A stretch of DNA of 64,000 nucleotides. It comes from Amycolatopsis bullii (lineage in GTDB: Bacteria; Actinomycetota; Actinomycetes; Mycobacteriales; Pseudonocardiaceae). Positions 8,455 to 16,900 of the stretch are shown here, one piece after another. The notes below the pieces were generated by a model, which searched no databases, was not told the DNA's origin, and saw only the letters and a program-made list of their open reading frames with translations. Made by a program: the position numbers and the translations under genes. The stretch is taken from NCBI RefSeq assembly GCF_014654205.1, contig NZ_BNAW01000018.1, forward strand, positions 62,001 to 126,000. Reading direction: 5' to 3'. The number at the start of each line of letters is the position of its first letter. The stretch's first letter is position 1.

Positions 8455-9129
8455 GTGGACGAAACCCTGGCCCGTGCGGGCATTTTCCAGGGTGTGGAGC
8501 CGGCAGCGGCGGAGGCGCTGGCCCAGACCTTGGAATCCGTGGAGTTCCCCCGCGGCCATGTCATCTTCAACGAGGGTGAACCCGGCGACAAGCTCTACAT
8601 CATCCAGTCCGGCAAGGTGAAGATCGGCCGCAAGTCCCCGGACGGCCGCGAGAACCTGCTGGGCATCTTCGGCCCGTCGGACATGTTCGGCGAGCTGTCC
8701 ATCTTCGACCCCGGTCCCCGGACGTCGAGCGCGACCACGGTCACCGAGGTCCGCGCGGTCACCATGGACCGCCCGGCCCTGCGCCAGTGGATCTCGACCC
8801 GCCCGGAGATCGCCGAGCAGCTGCTGCGCGTGGTCGCGCGCCGCCTGCGCCGGACGAACAACATGGTCGCCGAGCTGATCTTCACCGACGTGCCGGGCCG
8901 CGTGGCGCGGGCGCTGCTGCAGCTCGCGCAGCGGTTCGGCAGCCAGGAGGCGGGCCTGCTGCGGGTCACCCACGACCTGACGCAGGAAGAGATCGCCCAG
9001 TACGTCGGCGCCTCGCGCGAGACCGTCAACAAGGCGCTCGCCGACTTCGCCCACCGCGGCTGGCTGCGGCTCGAGGGCAAGAGCGTGCTGATCCTGGACC
9101 CGGAGCGGCTCGCCCGGCGCGCTCGCTGA
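8455..9129 (+). CDS. crp: Crp/Fnr-family cAMP receptor regulator
   Basis: A 224-residue global regulator. Residues 1-115 form a cyclic-nucleotide-binding beta-roll with the phosphate-binding cassette [16 protein letters not shown]. The C-terminal HTH reads [20 protein letters not shown], nearly identical to what I recall of M. tuberculosis CRP (Rv3676) and corynebacterial GlxR. The start is GTG at 8455, eight bases after GAGGAGG. A CRP-like palindrome sits upstream at 8387. The gene is followed by a UUCG-capped terminator and flanked by nth, as in mycobacteria. Confidence 0.95.
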   Translation: MDETLARAGIFQGVEPAAAEALAQTLESVEFPRGHVIFNEGEPGDKLYIIQSGKVKIGRKSPDGRENLLGIFGPSDMFGELSIFDPGPRTSSATTVTEVRAVTMDRPALRQWISTRPEIAEQLLRVVARRLRRTNNMVAELIFTDVPGRVARALLQLAQRFGSQEAGLLRVTHDLTQEEIAQYVGASRETVNKALADFAHRGWLRLEGKSVLILDPERLARRAR

Positions 9130-9142
9130 GCCTTCTCACGTC

Positions 9143-9172
9143 GAAGGCCCCTCGGTTCGCCGAGGGGCCTTC
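9143..9172 (+). terminator. crp terminator hairpin with UUCG loop
   Basis: GAAGGCCCCTCGG (9143-9155) pairs perfectly with CCGAGGGGCCTTC (9160-9172) around a TTCG tetraloop, 14 bases after the crp stop. No long U tract follows, as is usual in high-GC actinomycetes. Confidence 0.85.
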
Positions 9173-9191
9173 TGCGTTGACAGCAACGACT

Positions 9192-9255
9192 GCGCATACA
9201 ACAAAGAGCCGGGCGCCACCCCCGACGTGGCGCACCGGCTCTTCGTTGTATGCGC
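9192..9255. repeat. Long intergenic hairpin (about 28 bp stem)
   Basis: GCGCATACAAC at 9192-9202 pairs with GTTGTATGCGC at 9245-9255. After one A.C mismatch the pairing continues through AAGAGCCGG (9204-9212) with CCGGCTCTT (9235-9243), then GCGCCAC with GTGGCGC across one bulged A at 9234, leaving a 7-base loop. It follows the crp terminator by 20 bases. It may be a second terminator, a small RNA, or a remnant mobile palindrome; nothing in the sequence decides between these. Confidence 0.75.
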
Positions 9256-9522
9256 GGACCATCCCCCGACGATCCGCGCTCCCCGCCCTCCGGGCCAGGC
9301 CCCGACCCGTGTGCCGGAGGGAGCTGGGTTTTTCTGTGCTGTCGTTCAACCATCACGGCCCATACCCACGAATTCAAGGCCATTCACTCTCAAGGACGCC
9401 GTCTGGGCCGTTTCGTTGCAGGAGTCCACGGAGAATATCGCCGACGTTACCGGATTGAGACCCGATGCCCGGGTTCCAAGATCCACTGCGCGTCCGGCGG
9501 TGACGAAGGCGACCGGTAAATA
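9256..9522. other. Gene-free stretch upstream of MFS gene
   Basis: Together with the two hairpins before it and the operator after it, this makes a 432-base gap between crp and the MFS gene. Short open frames exist on both strands, but none has a good ribosome-binding site or recognisable protein. I see no RNA gene. It presumably carries the MFS promoter in its last part. Confidence 0.5.
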
Positions 9523-9542
9523 ACTGGTACTGACGTACCAGT
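9523..9542. promoter_or_regulatory. Operator palindrome upstream of MFS exporter
   Basis: ACTGGTAC and GTACCAGT are perfect inverted 8-mers around TGAC. The site lies 19 bases before the GTG start of the MFS gene, where a TetR- or MarR-type repressor would block transcription. No regulator gene adjoins it, so the protein must be encoded elsewhere. Confidence 0.65.
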
Positions 9543-9561
9543 CTGCGGCATACTCGTACGC

Positions 9562-10815
9562 GTGTCCCAGTCTGTCTCGAACCACGAAAGCCGCACGTCC
9601 CTCGCCGACTACCGCACCGCGCTGACGACCAGGGCGGCCCGGCGGCCTGCCGTCGCATCCGTGCTCGCCCGCCTGCCGATCGCCATGATCGGCATCTCGG
9701 CGCTGCTCTACGTCCAGCGCGAGACGGGTTCCTTCGCCGTCGCCGGGCTCGTCTCGGCCGGTTCACTCGTCGGGGTGTCGGTGGGTGCGGTGGTGCAGGG
9801 CAGGCTGATCGACCGGTTCGGGCCGACGCGGCCGCTGCTCACCGTCTCGCTCCTGCTGGCGCTGTCGATGAGCACGCTGGTCGGGGCCATCGAGACGCAC
9901 GCCGCGACCGCCGTGCTGGTGGCGCTGGGTGCGCTCACCGGGCTGACCGAGCCGATGGTCGGGTCGGCGTCGCGGGCGCTGTGGGGGCGGCTGCTCCCGC
10001 CGGGCGGTCCGCGCAACGCCGCCTTCTCGTACGAGGCGATCAGCATGGAGGTCTTCTTCATCCTCGGCCCCGGCGTGGCCGGGCTGCTGGTCATGGCGCC
10101 GTGGGCGGGCACCGGCCTGGTGCTCGGGGTCGCGCTGCAGTTCACCGGCGCGGTGCTGTTCGCACTGAGCCCGGCCGTGCGGGCGTGGGGCCCCTCTGCG
10201 GAGTCGCACGGGTCGCTGCTGGGCGCGCTGGCGAGCCCGGGCATGCGCACGCTGGCCGTCGCCGCGCTGGGCTTCGGCGTGGTGATCGGGTTCGTCGAGG
10301 TCGCCGTGCCGGCGGCGGCCACCGAGGCGGGCCACGCGTCCGTGGGTGGCCTGCTGCTGTCGGCGTGGTCGCTGAGCTCGGTGGCGTTCGGCGTCGCCTA
10401 CAGCCTGCGGCCGTGGCCCCGGCAGCTGGGCCTGCGGCTGCCGGTGCTGCTCGGCGGGTTCGGTGCGCTGGTCGCGCTGCTCGCTTGGCCGTCCTCGCTG
10501 TGGGGCCTGGCGCTGATGATGCTGCTGGCGGGCGCGTTGATCACGCCGCAGTCGACGGCCCACTCGACGACGATCGAGGTGGTCGCGCCGTCCGGGACCG
10601 CGGCGGAGGCGTTCGGGTGGGTGCTCACGGCGGTGACGCTGGGGCTGGCGGCCGGCCAGTCGATCAGCGGGTACGTCGTCGAGCACGCCGGCCCGGGCGT
10701 GGCCTTCCTGGCGGCGAGCGTCGCCGGGCTGGTGCTCGCGTTCGTGGTCTGGCTGCTGCGCGGAACGGTCCGTTCGACTGCCTCGGAACCGGTGTCTGCG
10801 CTGGTCAACGCGTAG
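9562..10815 (+). CDS. MFS transporter
   Basis: A 417-residue protein with about 12 hydrophobic helices starting at GTG. The loop after helix 2 reads VVQGRLIDRFGPTRPLL, a variant of the MFS A-motif (RLIDRFG). A second signature, FILGPGVAGLL, comes before the midpoint. Unbroken alternation of hydrophobic segments suggests an intact drug or metabolite exporter of the MFS type; the substrate is unknown. A perfect palindrome at 9523-9542 probably controls it. The next gene (DnaN-like) follows after 40 bases but looks functionally unrelated. Confidence 0.85.
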   Translation: MSQSVSNHESRTSLADYRTALTTRAARRPAVASVLARLPIAMIGISALLYVQRETGSFAVAGLVSAGSLVGVSVGAVVQGRLIDRFGPTRPLLTVSLLLALSMSTLVGAIETHAATAVLVALGALTGLTEPMVGSASRALWGRLLPPGGPRNAAFSYEAISMEVFFILGPGVAGLLVMAPWAGTGLVLGVALQFTGAVLFALSPAVRAWGPSAESHGSLLGALASPGMRTLAVAALGFGVVIGFVEVAVPAAATEAGHASVGGLLLSAWSLSSVAFGVAYSLRPWPRQLGLRLPVLLGGFGALVALLAWPSSLWGLALMMLLAGALITPQSTAHSTTIEVVAPSGTAAEAFGWVLTAVTLGLAAGQSISGYVVEHAGPGVAFLAASVAGLVLAFVVWLLRGTVRSTASEPVSALVNA

Positions 10816-10855
10816 CCCGGCGGTTTTTGTCGGTGCCGGCCGCTAGCTTGCGGGC

Positions 10856-11917
10856 ATGGACGTCACCGCGCCTGCCCACCGCCTCTCGGCGGCCGTCTCC
10901 GCCGCAGCACGCTTGCTGCCGGCCCGCGCCGGCCTGCGGCTGGAGGCGGCCGCGGCGGGGCTGACGGTCGCCGGCGCCGCTCCGGACCTGGCCGTCCGGT
11001 TCGGCTGCCCGGCGACCACCCACACCGACGGCGCAGCCGTGGTCCCGGCCGCCCCGCTGGTGGAGACGCTGAAGGTGCTCGACGCGGAGCTGGTGCGGCT
11101 GGTGGTCGAGGGCACGCGCCTGGCGTTGCGGCTGGACAACGCCCGGTTCGCGCTGCCCCTGCTGCCGGTTTCCGATGATGTTCCGGAGCCGCCCGCGCAG
11201 GTGTCCTCAGTGGACGGAGCAGCGTTCGCCGCGGCGCTGCGGATCGTCGCGGGCACGGCGGCGAAGGACGACCCGCTCCCGCTGTTCACCGGCGTCCGGC
11301 TGCAGTCCTCGGGCGAGCGGCTGACGTTGACGGCGTCCGACCGCTACCGGATGGCGGTGGCCCGGGTGCCCCTGCTGTCGCCGGGTGCGCTGGACGTCCT
11401 GGTCCCGGCGGCCCTCCTGTCGGAGGCGGCCCGGCAGGCCCGGGGCCGGGTGGGCCTGCACGTCGGCCCGGGGAGGTTCGGGGTGAGCTGGCCGGAAGGC
11501 CTGGTCGCAACGGCGGTGCTCGACGCGGGCTTCCTGTCGGAGAATTCGATCCCCTCGGGGGCGGTGGACACGACGGTGACGCTGCCGGCGGACGCCCTGG
11601 CCGCGGCGGTCCGTCGCGTGGGGGTGTACGCGGAGGACAGGCGGGTGCTGACGCTGGAGGTGGGCGACACCCAGGTCCGGCTGGCGAGCGCGAGGCAGGA
11701 CACGGGCGAGGCGGAGGAAGTCCTGAAGGCGGAGGTCAGCGGCGGCCGGACGTCACCATCGTTCCAGGCCCGGTACCTGCTCGACGCACTGGCGGCGTTC
11801 GGGAGCGAGCGGGTGGTGCTGTCGATCCAGCCGGGGATGCGGGCGTGCATTCTGCGGGCCGCGGAGGCCGGGGAAGTGGAGCTGACGTACTACCTGATGC
11901 CGATGCTGCCGAGGTAG
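10856..11917 (+). CDS. Stand-alone DnaN-like (beta sliding clamp) paralogue
   Basis: A 353-residue protein with the three-domain DNA clamp pattern. Residues 125-240 hold LPLFTGVRLQSSGERLTLTA then SDRYRMAVARV, matching the DnaN middle domain (GVxxxxxxxxLxxxATDxxRLA). The C-terminus ends YYLMPMLPR, resembling the YLLMPxRLP end of true beta clamps. It is not next to dnaA or recF, is somewhat short, and residues 1-110 are poorly conserved, so it is a paralogue rather than the replicative clamp. It may load onto DNA for repair, or have a different job. ATG start at 10856. Confidence 0.75.
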   Translation: MDVTAPAHRLSAAVSAAARLLPARAGLRLEAAAAGLTVAGAAPDLAVRFGCPATTHTDGAAVVPAAPLVETLKVLDAELVRLVVEGTRLALRLDNARFALPLLPVSDDVPEPPAQVSSVDGAAFAAALRIVAGTAAKDDPLPLFTGVRLQSSGERLTLTASDRYRMAVARVPLLSPGALDVLVPAALLSEAARQARGRVGLHVGPGRFGVSWPEGLVATAVLDAGFLSENSIPSGAVDTTVTLPADALAAAVRRVGVYAEDRRVLTLEVGDTQVRLASARQDTGEAEEVLKAEVSGGRTSPSFQARYLLDALAAFGSERVVLSIQPGMRACILRAAEAGEVELTYYLMPMLPR

Positions 11918-11918
11918 T

Positions 11919-12836
11919 TCAGGCGATTCCGAGCAGTTCGGCCAGGTCGATGAGGGCCACATCCGCGGCCGGGCCCGCGGTGAACTGGCTGACCGTCATC
12001 GCGGCGCTCCCGAAGTGCTGTTCGTAGGCCCGCCGGAGATTCGGCGACGAGCGGCCGAGCATCCACTCCACCGGCGAGTTGCTGGTTCGGAGGAACTCGA
12101 CGGGCAACTGGCCGAGGACGTAGAGCTCGGCCCGGAGCTCACCCCGCCCGAGGACGAGCCCCACCAGGTCGGCCACGAGCATGCGTTTGCGCATCGTGTC
12201 GTGCCCCTTCCAGCCTGCGCCTTTGAACTCCGCCACCCGGCGGTCGGTCTGCAGGTCGAACTTCCGGTCCGGGTCGTTCCCGGAAGCCAGCGAGGGGCGG
12301 CGGGCGATCCGCTCACCTGGTTCGAGGATCTTCGGCAAAGCGCGGATGATCATCGAGGCGTGGATGAGGTCGTTGATCCGGCCGGCGTGCTGCCGGACCA
12401 AGAGCGCCGCCTCGAGCAGTTCGTCAGTCATGCCGCCCTCGCGATCGGCGAGGTCCGCGAGGCCGGCACCCGTCAGCTCCTTTTCCAGCCAGCCGACCCG
12501 AGCGGTCAGATCCTCGGTGGTCAGGAACGCGACCATGTCGGTGAAGGCTTGCCCGAGGTCGGTCACGCCCCGCCGGCCAGTGGGTTCGTGGGGCAGCGGG
12601 CTGGTCGAGAAGCCGAGCCGCCGGAACTGGCGGATGGCGAAGTGCGAGATGAACTCGGTCCGCGCCACCCCGAGCGCGCGCTCGAGCAACTGCTTCGGCG
12701 GCCAGGCCTGGTCCCCCACGGAAACCCAGTGCTCCCGGATCGGCTCCGGCCCACCCCGGGCGGCCGCGCTCAGCACTTGGGCGCGGCTCAATGAGTGCCG
12801 CTCACCGTTGAGCACGAAGCCGATCACGTCGTCCAT
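11919..12836 (-). CDS. Uncharacterised protein, possible PD-(D/E)XK nuclease
   Basis: A 305-residue protein I do not recognise by name. Residues 1-78 form a compact domain (IGFVLNGERHSLSRAQVLSA, WPPKQLLERALG, FAIRQFRRLGF) resembling small head domains seen before some restriction-type nucleases. Residues 192-206 read KFDLQTDRRVAEFKG, a hydrophobic strand with Asp194 then Glu203-x-Lys205, the pattern of a PD-(D/E)XK core. No membrane segment is seen. Start ATG 12836 is preferred; GTG 12854 in frame would add six residues. It abuts the convergent DnaN-like gene with one base between. A nuclease or defence role is inference only. Confidence 0.55.
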   Translation of the reverse strand: MDDVIGFVLNGERHSLSRAQVLSAAARGGPEPIREHWVSVGDQAWPPKQLLERALGVARTEFISHFAIRQFRRLGFSTSPLPHEPTGRRGVTDLGQAFTDMVAFLTTEDLTARVGWLEKELTGAGLADLADREGGMTDELLEAALLVRQHAGRINDLIHASMIIRALPKILEPGERIARRPSLASGNDPDRKFDLQTDRRVAEFKGAGWKGHDTMRKRMLVADLVGLVLGRGELRAELYVLGQLPVEFLRTSNSPVEWMLGRSSPNLRRAYEQHFGSAAMTVSQFTAGPAADVALIDLAELLGIA

Positions 12837-12867
12837 GCGCAGTGAGTCGCGCACTTCCCTGCGAGTG

Positions 12868-13851
12868 CTACACCGGCTCCACCGTGCCGAACCGCTTCAA
12901 GGTCCGGATCATCGGCGCCGTCTCCACCTGCTGCACGCCCGGCAAACCGCCCAGCTCGTCGGCCAAGTACGCATACAGCGCCGCGTCGTCGCGGCAGCCC
13001 ACGTTCGCCACCAGGTTCGCCGGGCCCGTTGTGGCCGCCGCGAAAGCCACCTGCGGGTGTGACGCCAGCGCGCGGCCTGCCGACTCCAAAGCCGAGGGTG
13101 CGACCGTCAGCCACAACGTCGCCGTCAACGGGTAGCCCAGGAGCGCCGCGTCCACCTCCACGTCGAAATACAGCACCCCCGACGAGCGGAGGACCTCCAA
13201 GCGACGGCGGACCGTCGACTCCGAACGCCCCGATGCGGCCGCCAGTGTCGACATGTCGGCTCGACCGTCGTGGGCCAGGGCCGCCAGCAAGGCCGGGTCG
13301 CCCGGCTCCGGCCGGTACGGCGCCTCCGCAACCACCCGGCGCAGCTGAGCCACCTGAGCAGCCGACAGCACGCCCGCCCGCCCTGGCCATCCCGCCGGGC
13401 CGCCGGCGAAACGGCGCAGCAGCCGGTACGCCGTCACCGAGACCACCCGGGGCGTGCGGGGCAGCTGCCCCAGGAGCAGGCCGTCCGGCTGCTCGCGCAG
13501 CGGCGCCCGGACGAAGCACACGATCTCCGTGCCCGCGGACATCAGGCTCACCCACTGCGTGTCGTCCCGCCGGGCCAGCGCCGTCGCGATCGCCGCCGCG
13601 GCGTCCGGGACGCAGCGCACGCGCGCCAGCCAGTGGACCTGCCCGAGCGCGGCCGCCTCCGGGACGCCGACCACCCGGAGCACCCCGGCCGACCTCAGCT
13701 TCCGGTAGCGGCGGGCGACCGTCTGGTCCGAGACGCCCAGCACCGACGCGATGGTGCTGAACGACGCCCGGCCGTCGAGCTGGAGCGCGTGTGCCAAGCG
13801 GCGATCGAGGTCGTCGAGCAGGCCGGATTCCACCAGATCAGCGTAAGACAT
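12868..13851 (-). CDS. Lrp/AsnC-family regulator, tandem type
   Basis: A 327-residue protein with two AsnC-like units. The first HTH is at residues 13-60 (LDRRLAHALQLDGRASFSTI, VSDQTVARRYRKLRSAG) and the second at about 186-235 (LLAALAHDGRADMSTLAAAS, RSESTVRRRLEVLRSSG), each followed by a RAM-like effector domain. Duplicated Lrp proteins of this size are common in actinomycetes. It diverges from the VOC-esterase pair across 65 bases and probably regulates them. The effector is unknown, often an amino acid. Confidence 0.88.
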   Translation of the reverse strand: MSYADLVESGLLDDLDRRLAHALQLDGRASFSTIASVLGVSDQTVARRYRKLRSAGVLRVVGVPEAAALGQVHWLARVRCVPDAAAAIATALARRDDTQWVSLMSAGTEIVCFVRAPLREQPDGLLLGQLPRTPRVVSVTAYRLLRRFAGGPAGWPGRAGVLSAAQVAQLRRVVAEAPYRPEPGDPALLAALAHDGRADMSTLAAASGRSESTVRRRLEVLRSSGVLYFDVEVDAALLGYPLTATLWLTVAPSALESAGRALASHPQVAFAAATTGPANLVANVGCRDDAALYAYLADELGGLPGVQQVETAPMIRTLKRFGTVEPV

Positions 13852-13916
13852 GTCGGATTCCGGGCAGGATTTCCGCGTGGATGGAGCACCCGGGTCAGGC
13901 GCACCAAGCTGACGCC

Positions 13917-14738
13917 ATGAACGTCGACCACACGATTTTCTTGACCCGTCGCTACGAAGCGACTTGGCGGCGCTACGAAGAACTCGGCTTCACGCTCAGC
14001 CCGCCGTCGCGGCACTTCGCATCCCGCACCGACGGCGGCGAGCTGGTGCCGAGCTGCACCGCGAACCGCTGCGCCTATTTCGGCGGCTCGTTCCTCGAAC
14101 TGATCGGGATCGTTGACGAAGAAGCCGGCGATCCGTGGCGCGTGCTGCCGATCCTCGACGCCCGTGGCGACGGCCTGCACGGCTGCTCCTTCGGCGTCGA
14201 CGACTCGGAGGAAGCCGAACGCCGGCTGCGCGCAGCGGGCCTTTCCGACTCCGGCGTGCTCCGGCTGCACCGTGAGGTCGAGCTGCCCGAAGGCACCGCC
14301 ACCGCCCGCTTCCGCAGTGTCCACATCAGACGCGACCGCACACCCGAGGGCATCCTGCACACCGCTGAGCACCTCACCCCGGACTACGTCCACCAGCCGC
14401 GCTACCTCGGCCACGCGAACGGCGCCAGCGCCGTCACCCGGGTGCTGCTGGTCGTGCCCGACGACGAAGTCGCCGCCTACCGGGAGCGCTACGCCGTGAT
14501 CACCGGCGGCCGGCCACTCGTCGACATCGCCGCGGTGAGCGACCTCGACACGGTCCTGCCAGGGGAACCCCGGAAAGAACCACCGTACTTCGCGGCGCAC
14601 GGCGTCGCCGTCGGCGATCCGGCGCACGCGCGGAAGCTGATCGAGCAGTACGTTCCCACCACCACCCACCGCGGCGGATTCTTCGTCGGGGCCGAACACG
14701 CCTACGGCGCCGCGGTGTCCTTCGAGGAGGCGCGATGA
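13917..14738 (+). CDS. VOC-superfamily (glyoxalase_3-like) protein
   Basis: A 273-residue protein starting at ATG 13917. The N-terminal VOC module reads NVDHTIFLTRR, YEELGFTLSPPSRHF and CAYFGGSFLELIGI, which supplies the His and Glu of a vicinal-oxygen-chelate metal site. A second half (HGCSFGVDDSEEAERRL) repeats the fold. Reaction unknown; relatives include dioxygenases, isomerases and resistance proteins. It overlaps the next gene, a carboxylesterase, by ATGA, so both are made together, and it lies divergent to the Lrp-type regulator. Confidence 0.8.
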   Translation: MNVDHTIFLTRRYEATWRRYEELGFTLSPPSRHFASRTDGGELVPSCTANRCAYFGGSFLELIGIVDEEAGDPWRVLPILDARGDGLHGCSFGVDDSEEAERRLRAAGLSDSGVLRLHREVELPEGTATARFRSVHIRRDRTPEGILHTAEHLTPDYVHQPRYLGHANGASAVTRVLLVVPDDEVAAYRERYAVITGGRPLVDIAAVSDLDTVLPGEPRKEPPYFAAHGVAVGDPAHARKLIEQYVPTTTHRGGFFVGAEHAYGAAVSFEEAR

Positions 14739-15901
14739 TCGTCGAAACCACCACCGGCCGGGTCCGCGGTGCGCACGGGGCGTTCAAAGGGATCCCCTAC
14801 GCCACCGCGAAACGCTTCGAAACGCCGAAGCCGCCGAAGCCGTGGACCGGCGTCAAAGACGCGCTGGAAGCCGGCTCCGCCGCACCGCAGCCGCCGTCGC
14901 GCCTGGAACACGCGCTCGGGCCGATGCCGCTGCCGCAGAGCGAGGACTGCCTCAGCCTCAACGTCTTCACGCCCTCGACCACCGGGCAGCGGCCCGTCCT
15001 GGTGTGGATCCACGGTGGCGGGTTCACCAGCGGCTCGGGCGGTCAGGTCTGGTACACCGGCTCGCGCCTGGCCCGTGACGCCGACGCCGTCGTCGTGACG
15101 CTCAACTACCGCCTGGGGGTGCTCGGCTTCCTGAGCGCCGAGGGGATCCCGCCGAACCTCGGCATCGCCGACCAGCTCGCCGCGCTCGAATGGGTCCGGG
15201 ACAACATCGCCGCCTTCGGCGGGAACCCGGCCGAAGTGACCCTCGGCGGGCAGTCGGCGGGGGCGCAGTCGACGCTCGCCCTGTGGTCGGCGCCGCGGGC
15301 GCACGGCCTCGTCAAGCGCATCGCGCTGCAGAGTGCGCCACTGGGCATGCGACCGTCCACACCGGACGAAGCCGCCGGGGCCGCCGCGCGGCTCGCCGAA
15401 GCGTTGACCGGTGAGGACATCCGCACCGTTCCGGTCGGCAGGCTGATCGCCGCGCAGCTCGCGGTCCCCGGCAGGCCGGGCTCGATCGAGCCGCCGTTCC
15501 AGCTGGTGGCCGACGGCGATCTCGTCGCCGCGGACCTCATCGAGGCCGCTCCGGAAGGGCCCGCGCTGATCAGCTGGACCCGCGAAGAACTCCGCGCCTT
15601 CGTCCCCGACGCGCCGCAGGAGGTGATCGACGAGGCGAACAGCTTCTTCACCAGCGACCGGCTGGCCGGCAAACTGGGCGCGTTCACCTACCGCTTCGAC
15701 TGGCAGGCGCCGGGCAACCGGTTCGGCGCCTGCCACTGCATCGACATCCCGTTCCTGTTCGGCACCCACGACGTCTGGGACGCGCCGATGCTCGAAGGTG
15801 CCCCGAAGGGCCTCGAGCACGAGACCGGGCTGCGCGAGGTGTGGGCCGCCTTCCTCCACGGAGTGCGGCCCGCCGACCTCAGCCCGCCGAGGCTGCCTTG
15901 A
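14735..15901 (+). CDS. Type-B carboxylesterase
   Basis: A 388-residue esterase of the carboxylesterase/lipase family. Visible: SEDCLSLNVF, oxyanion WIHGGGFTSGSG, nucleophile elbow GGQSAGAQS, and a His in GACHCIDIPFLFG near residue 333. It is about 100 residues shorter than usual family members, with the loss in the middle between the nucleophile and the C-terminal His. It is translationally coupled to the VOC protein, suggesting successive steps on one substrate. The 3' end overlaps the convergent mycoredoxin gene by 23 bases. No signal peptide; cytosolic. Confidence 0.85.
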   Translation: MIVETTTGRVRGAHGAFKGIPYATAKRFETPKPPKPWTGVKDALEAGSAAPQPPSRLEHALGPMPLPQSEDCLSLNVFTPSTTGQRPVLVWIHGGGFTSGSGGQVWYTGSRLARDADAVVVTLNYRLGVLGFLSAEGIPPNLGIADQLAALEWVRDNIAAFGGNPAEVTLGGQSAGAQSTLALWSAPRAHGLVKRIALQSAPLGMRPSTPDEAAGAAARLAEALTGEDIRTVPVGRLIAAQLAVPGRPGSIEPPFQLVADGDLVAADLIEAAPEGPALISWTREELRAFVPDAPQEVIDEANSFFTSDRLAGKLGAFTYRFDWQAPGNRFGACHCIDIPFLFGTHDVWDAPMLEGAPKGLEHETGLREVWAAFLHGVRPADLSPPRLP

Positions 15902-16133
15902 CCGCCGCTTCGACCTCGGCGAACGACGGGTTCACCATCGCCTTCGAGCCCACGATCACCGTTGGGACCGTCTCGTTGCCGTTCGCGACCTCGCGGACTC
16001 GTGCGGCCGCCGCCGGGTCCTCCCAGATGTTGATCGCGCGGACGTTGAAGCCGCTCTTCGACAACGGCCTCTCGAGCGCGGCGCAGAAGCCGCAGCCCGG
16101 ACGCCAGTAGAACTCGACCTCGACGTTGCTCAT
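15879..16133 (-). CDS. Mycoredoxin / glutaredoxin-like protein
   Basis: An 84-residue thioredoxin-fold protein. The redox motif is Cys14-Gly-Phe-Cys17 (YWRPGCGFCAAL) and the cis-Pro motif is ETVPTVIVG. Size and motifs match actinobacterial mycoredoxins, which reduce mycothiol-mixed disulfides. It is the last gene of a NUDIX, MBL, mycoredoxin operon joined by ATGA overlaps. Confidence 0.85.
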   Translation of the reverse strand: MSNVEVEFYWRPGCGFCAALERPLSKSGFNVRAINIWEDPAAAARVREVANGNETVPTVIVGSKAMVNPSFAEVEAAVKAASAG

Positions 16134-16900
16134 CCGTTCTCCTCCGACCGCAAGTAGTCCAGCTGCGCCTGCACGCTCCACTCGGCGGGCGCCCACAGCG
16201 CCCGGTCGACGTCGGCGTACACGACCTCGACGACCTGGCGCGGGGTGGCGTCCGCCCCGAGCGTCTTCAGAGCCGAACGCACCTGGTCGAGCCGCTGTTC
16301 CCGGTGGGCAAGGTACTCGCGGGCGGTCGCGGGCAGGTCGGGGAGCTCCGGACCGTGCCCGGGCAGCCCGACCGTGCCGGCCGGCAGCTCGATCAGCTTG
16401 CGCAGCGACCGCAGGTAGTCGCCGAGGTCGTGCAGCACCGTCGTGCCGCGGCCGAGGATCGTGTCGCCGGTCAGCACCTGGCCGTCGAGCACCAGGGACA
16501 CCGAGTCGTCGGTGTGGCCCGGCGTGTGCAGCACCCGGAGCGAAAGGCCGCCCGCCGCGATCACCTCGCCGTCCACAAAGGACGAAGCGTCGAGGCACAG
16601 CGCGGGGTCGAACGCCCGCACCGGCGCGCCGACGCGCTCGGCGAACCACGGCGCGCCTTCCGCGTGGTCGGGGTGGTGGTGCGTGAGCAGGACCAGCTCG
16701 ACCGGACCGACCGCGGCCAGCAGCTCGAGGTGCTCGAGGTCACGGTAGCCCGGGTCGACGACCACCGCCGGGCTGGACGGCGTCGCCCGCAGCACCCAGC
16801 TGTTGGTGCCTTCGAGGGTCATGGACGACGGGTTGTTCTCCAGCAGCACCGACGCCGTCTCGGAGACCTGGCGCAGCACGCCGTAAGCGGGGGCGCTCAT
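16130..16900 (-). CDS. MBL-fold metallo-hydrolase (Rv3677c-like)
   Basis: A 256-residue metallo-beta-lactamase-fold hydrolase. The metal motif HxHxDH is present as LLTHHHPDHAEG, followed by HTPGHTDDS, TGDTILGRG and PGHGPELPD, completing a dinuclear zinc site. The C-terminal third (REYLAHREQRLDQV and on) is the helical extension of LACTB2-type proteins. It matches the place of Rv3677c next to crp in mycobacteria. Probable thioesterase- or nuclease-like hydrolase; substrate unknown. ATG at 16900 overlaps the upstream NUDIX stop. Confidence 0.88.
   Translation of the reverse strand: MSAPAYGVLRQVSETASVLLENNPSSMTLEGTNSWVLRATPSSPAVVVDPGYRDLEHLELLAAVGPVELVLLTHHHPDHAEGAPWFAERVGAPVRAFDPALCLDASSFVDGEVIAAGGLSLRVLHTPGHTDDSVSLVLDGQVLTGDTILGRGTTVLHDLGDYLRSLRKLIELPAGTVGLPGHGPELPDLPATAREYLAHREQRLDQVRSALKTLGADATPRQVVEVVYADVDRALWAPAEWSVQAQLDYLRSEENG

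Noticed and set aside
9250-9519. Small gene in the gap between crp and the MFS gene
   Set aside because: The 89-residue frame starts inside the long hairpin, lacks a ribosome-binding site and resembles no protein.
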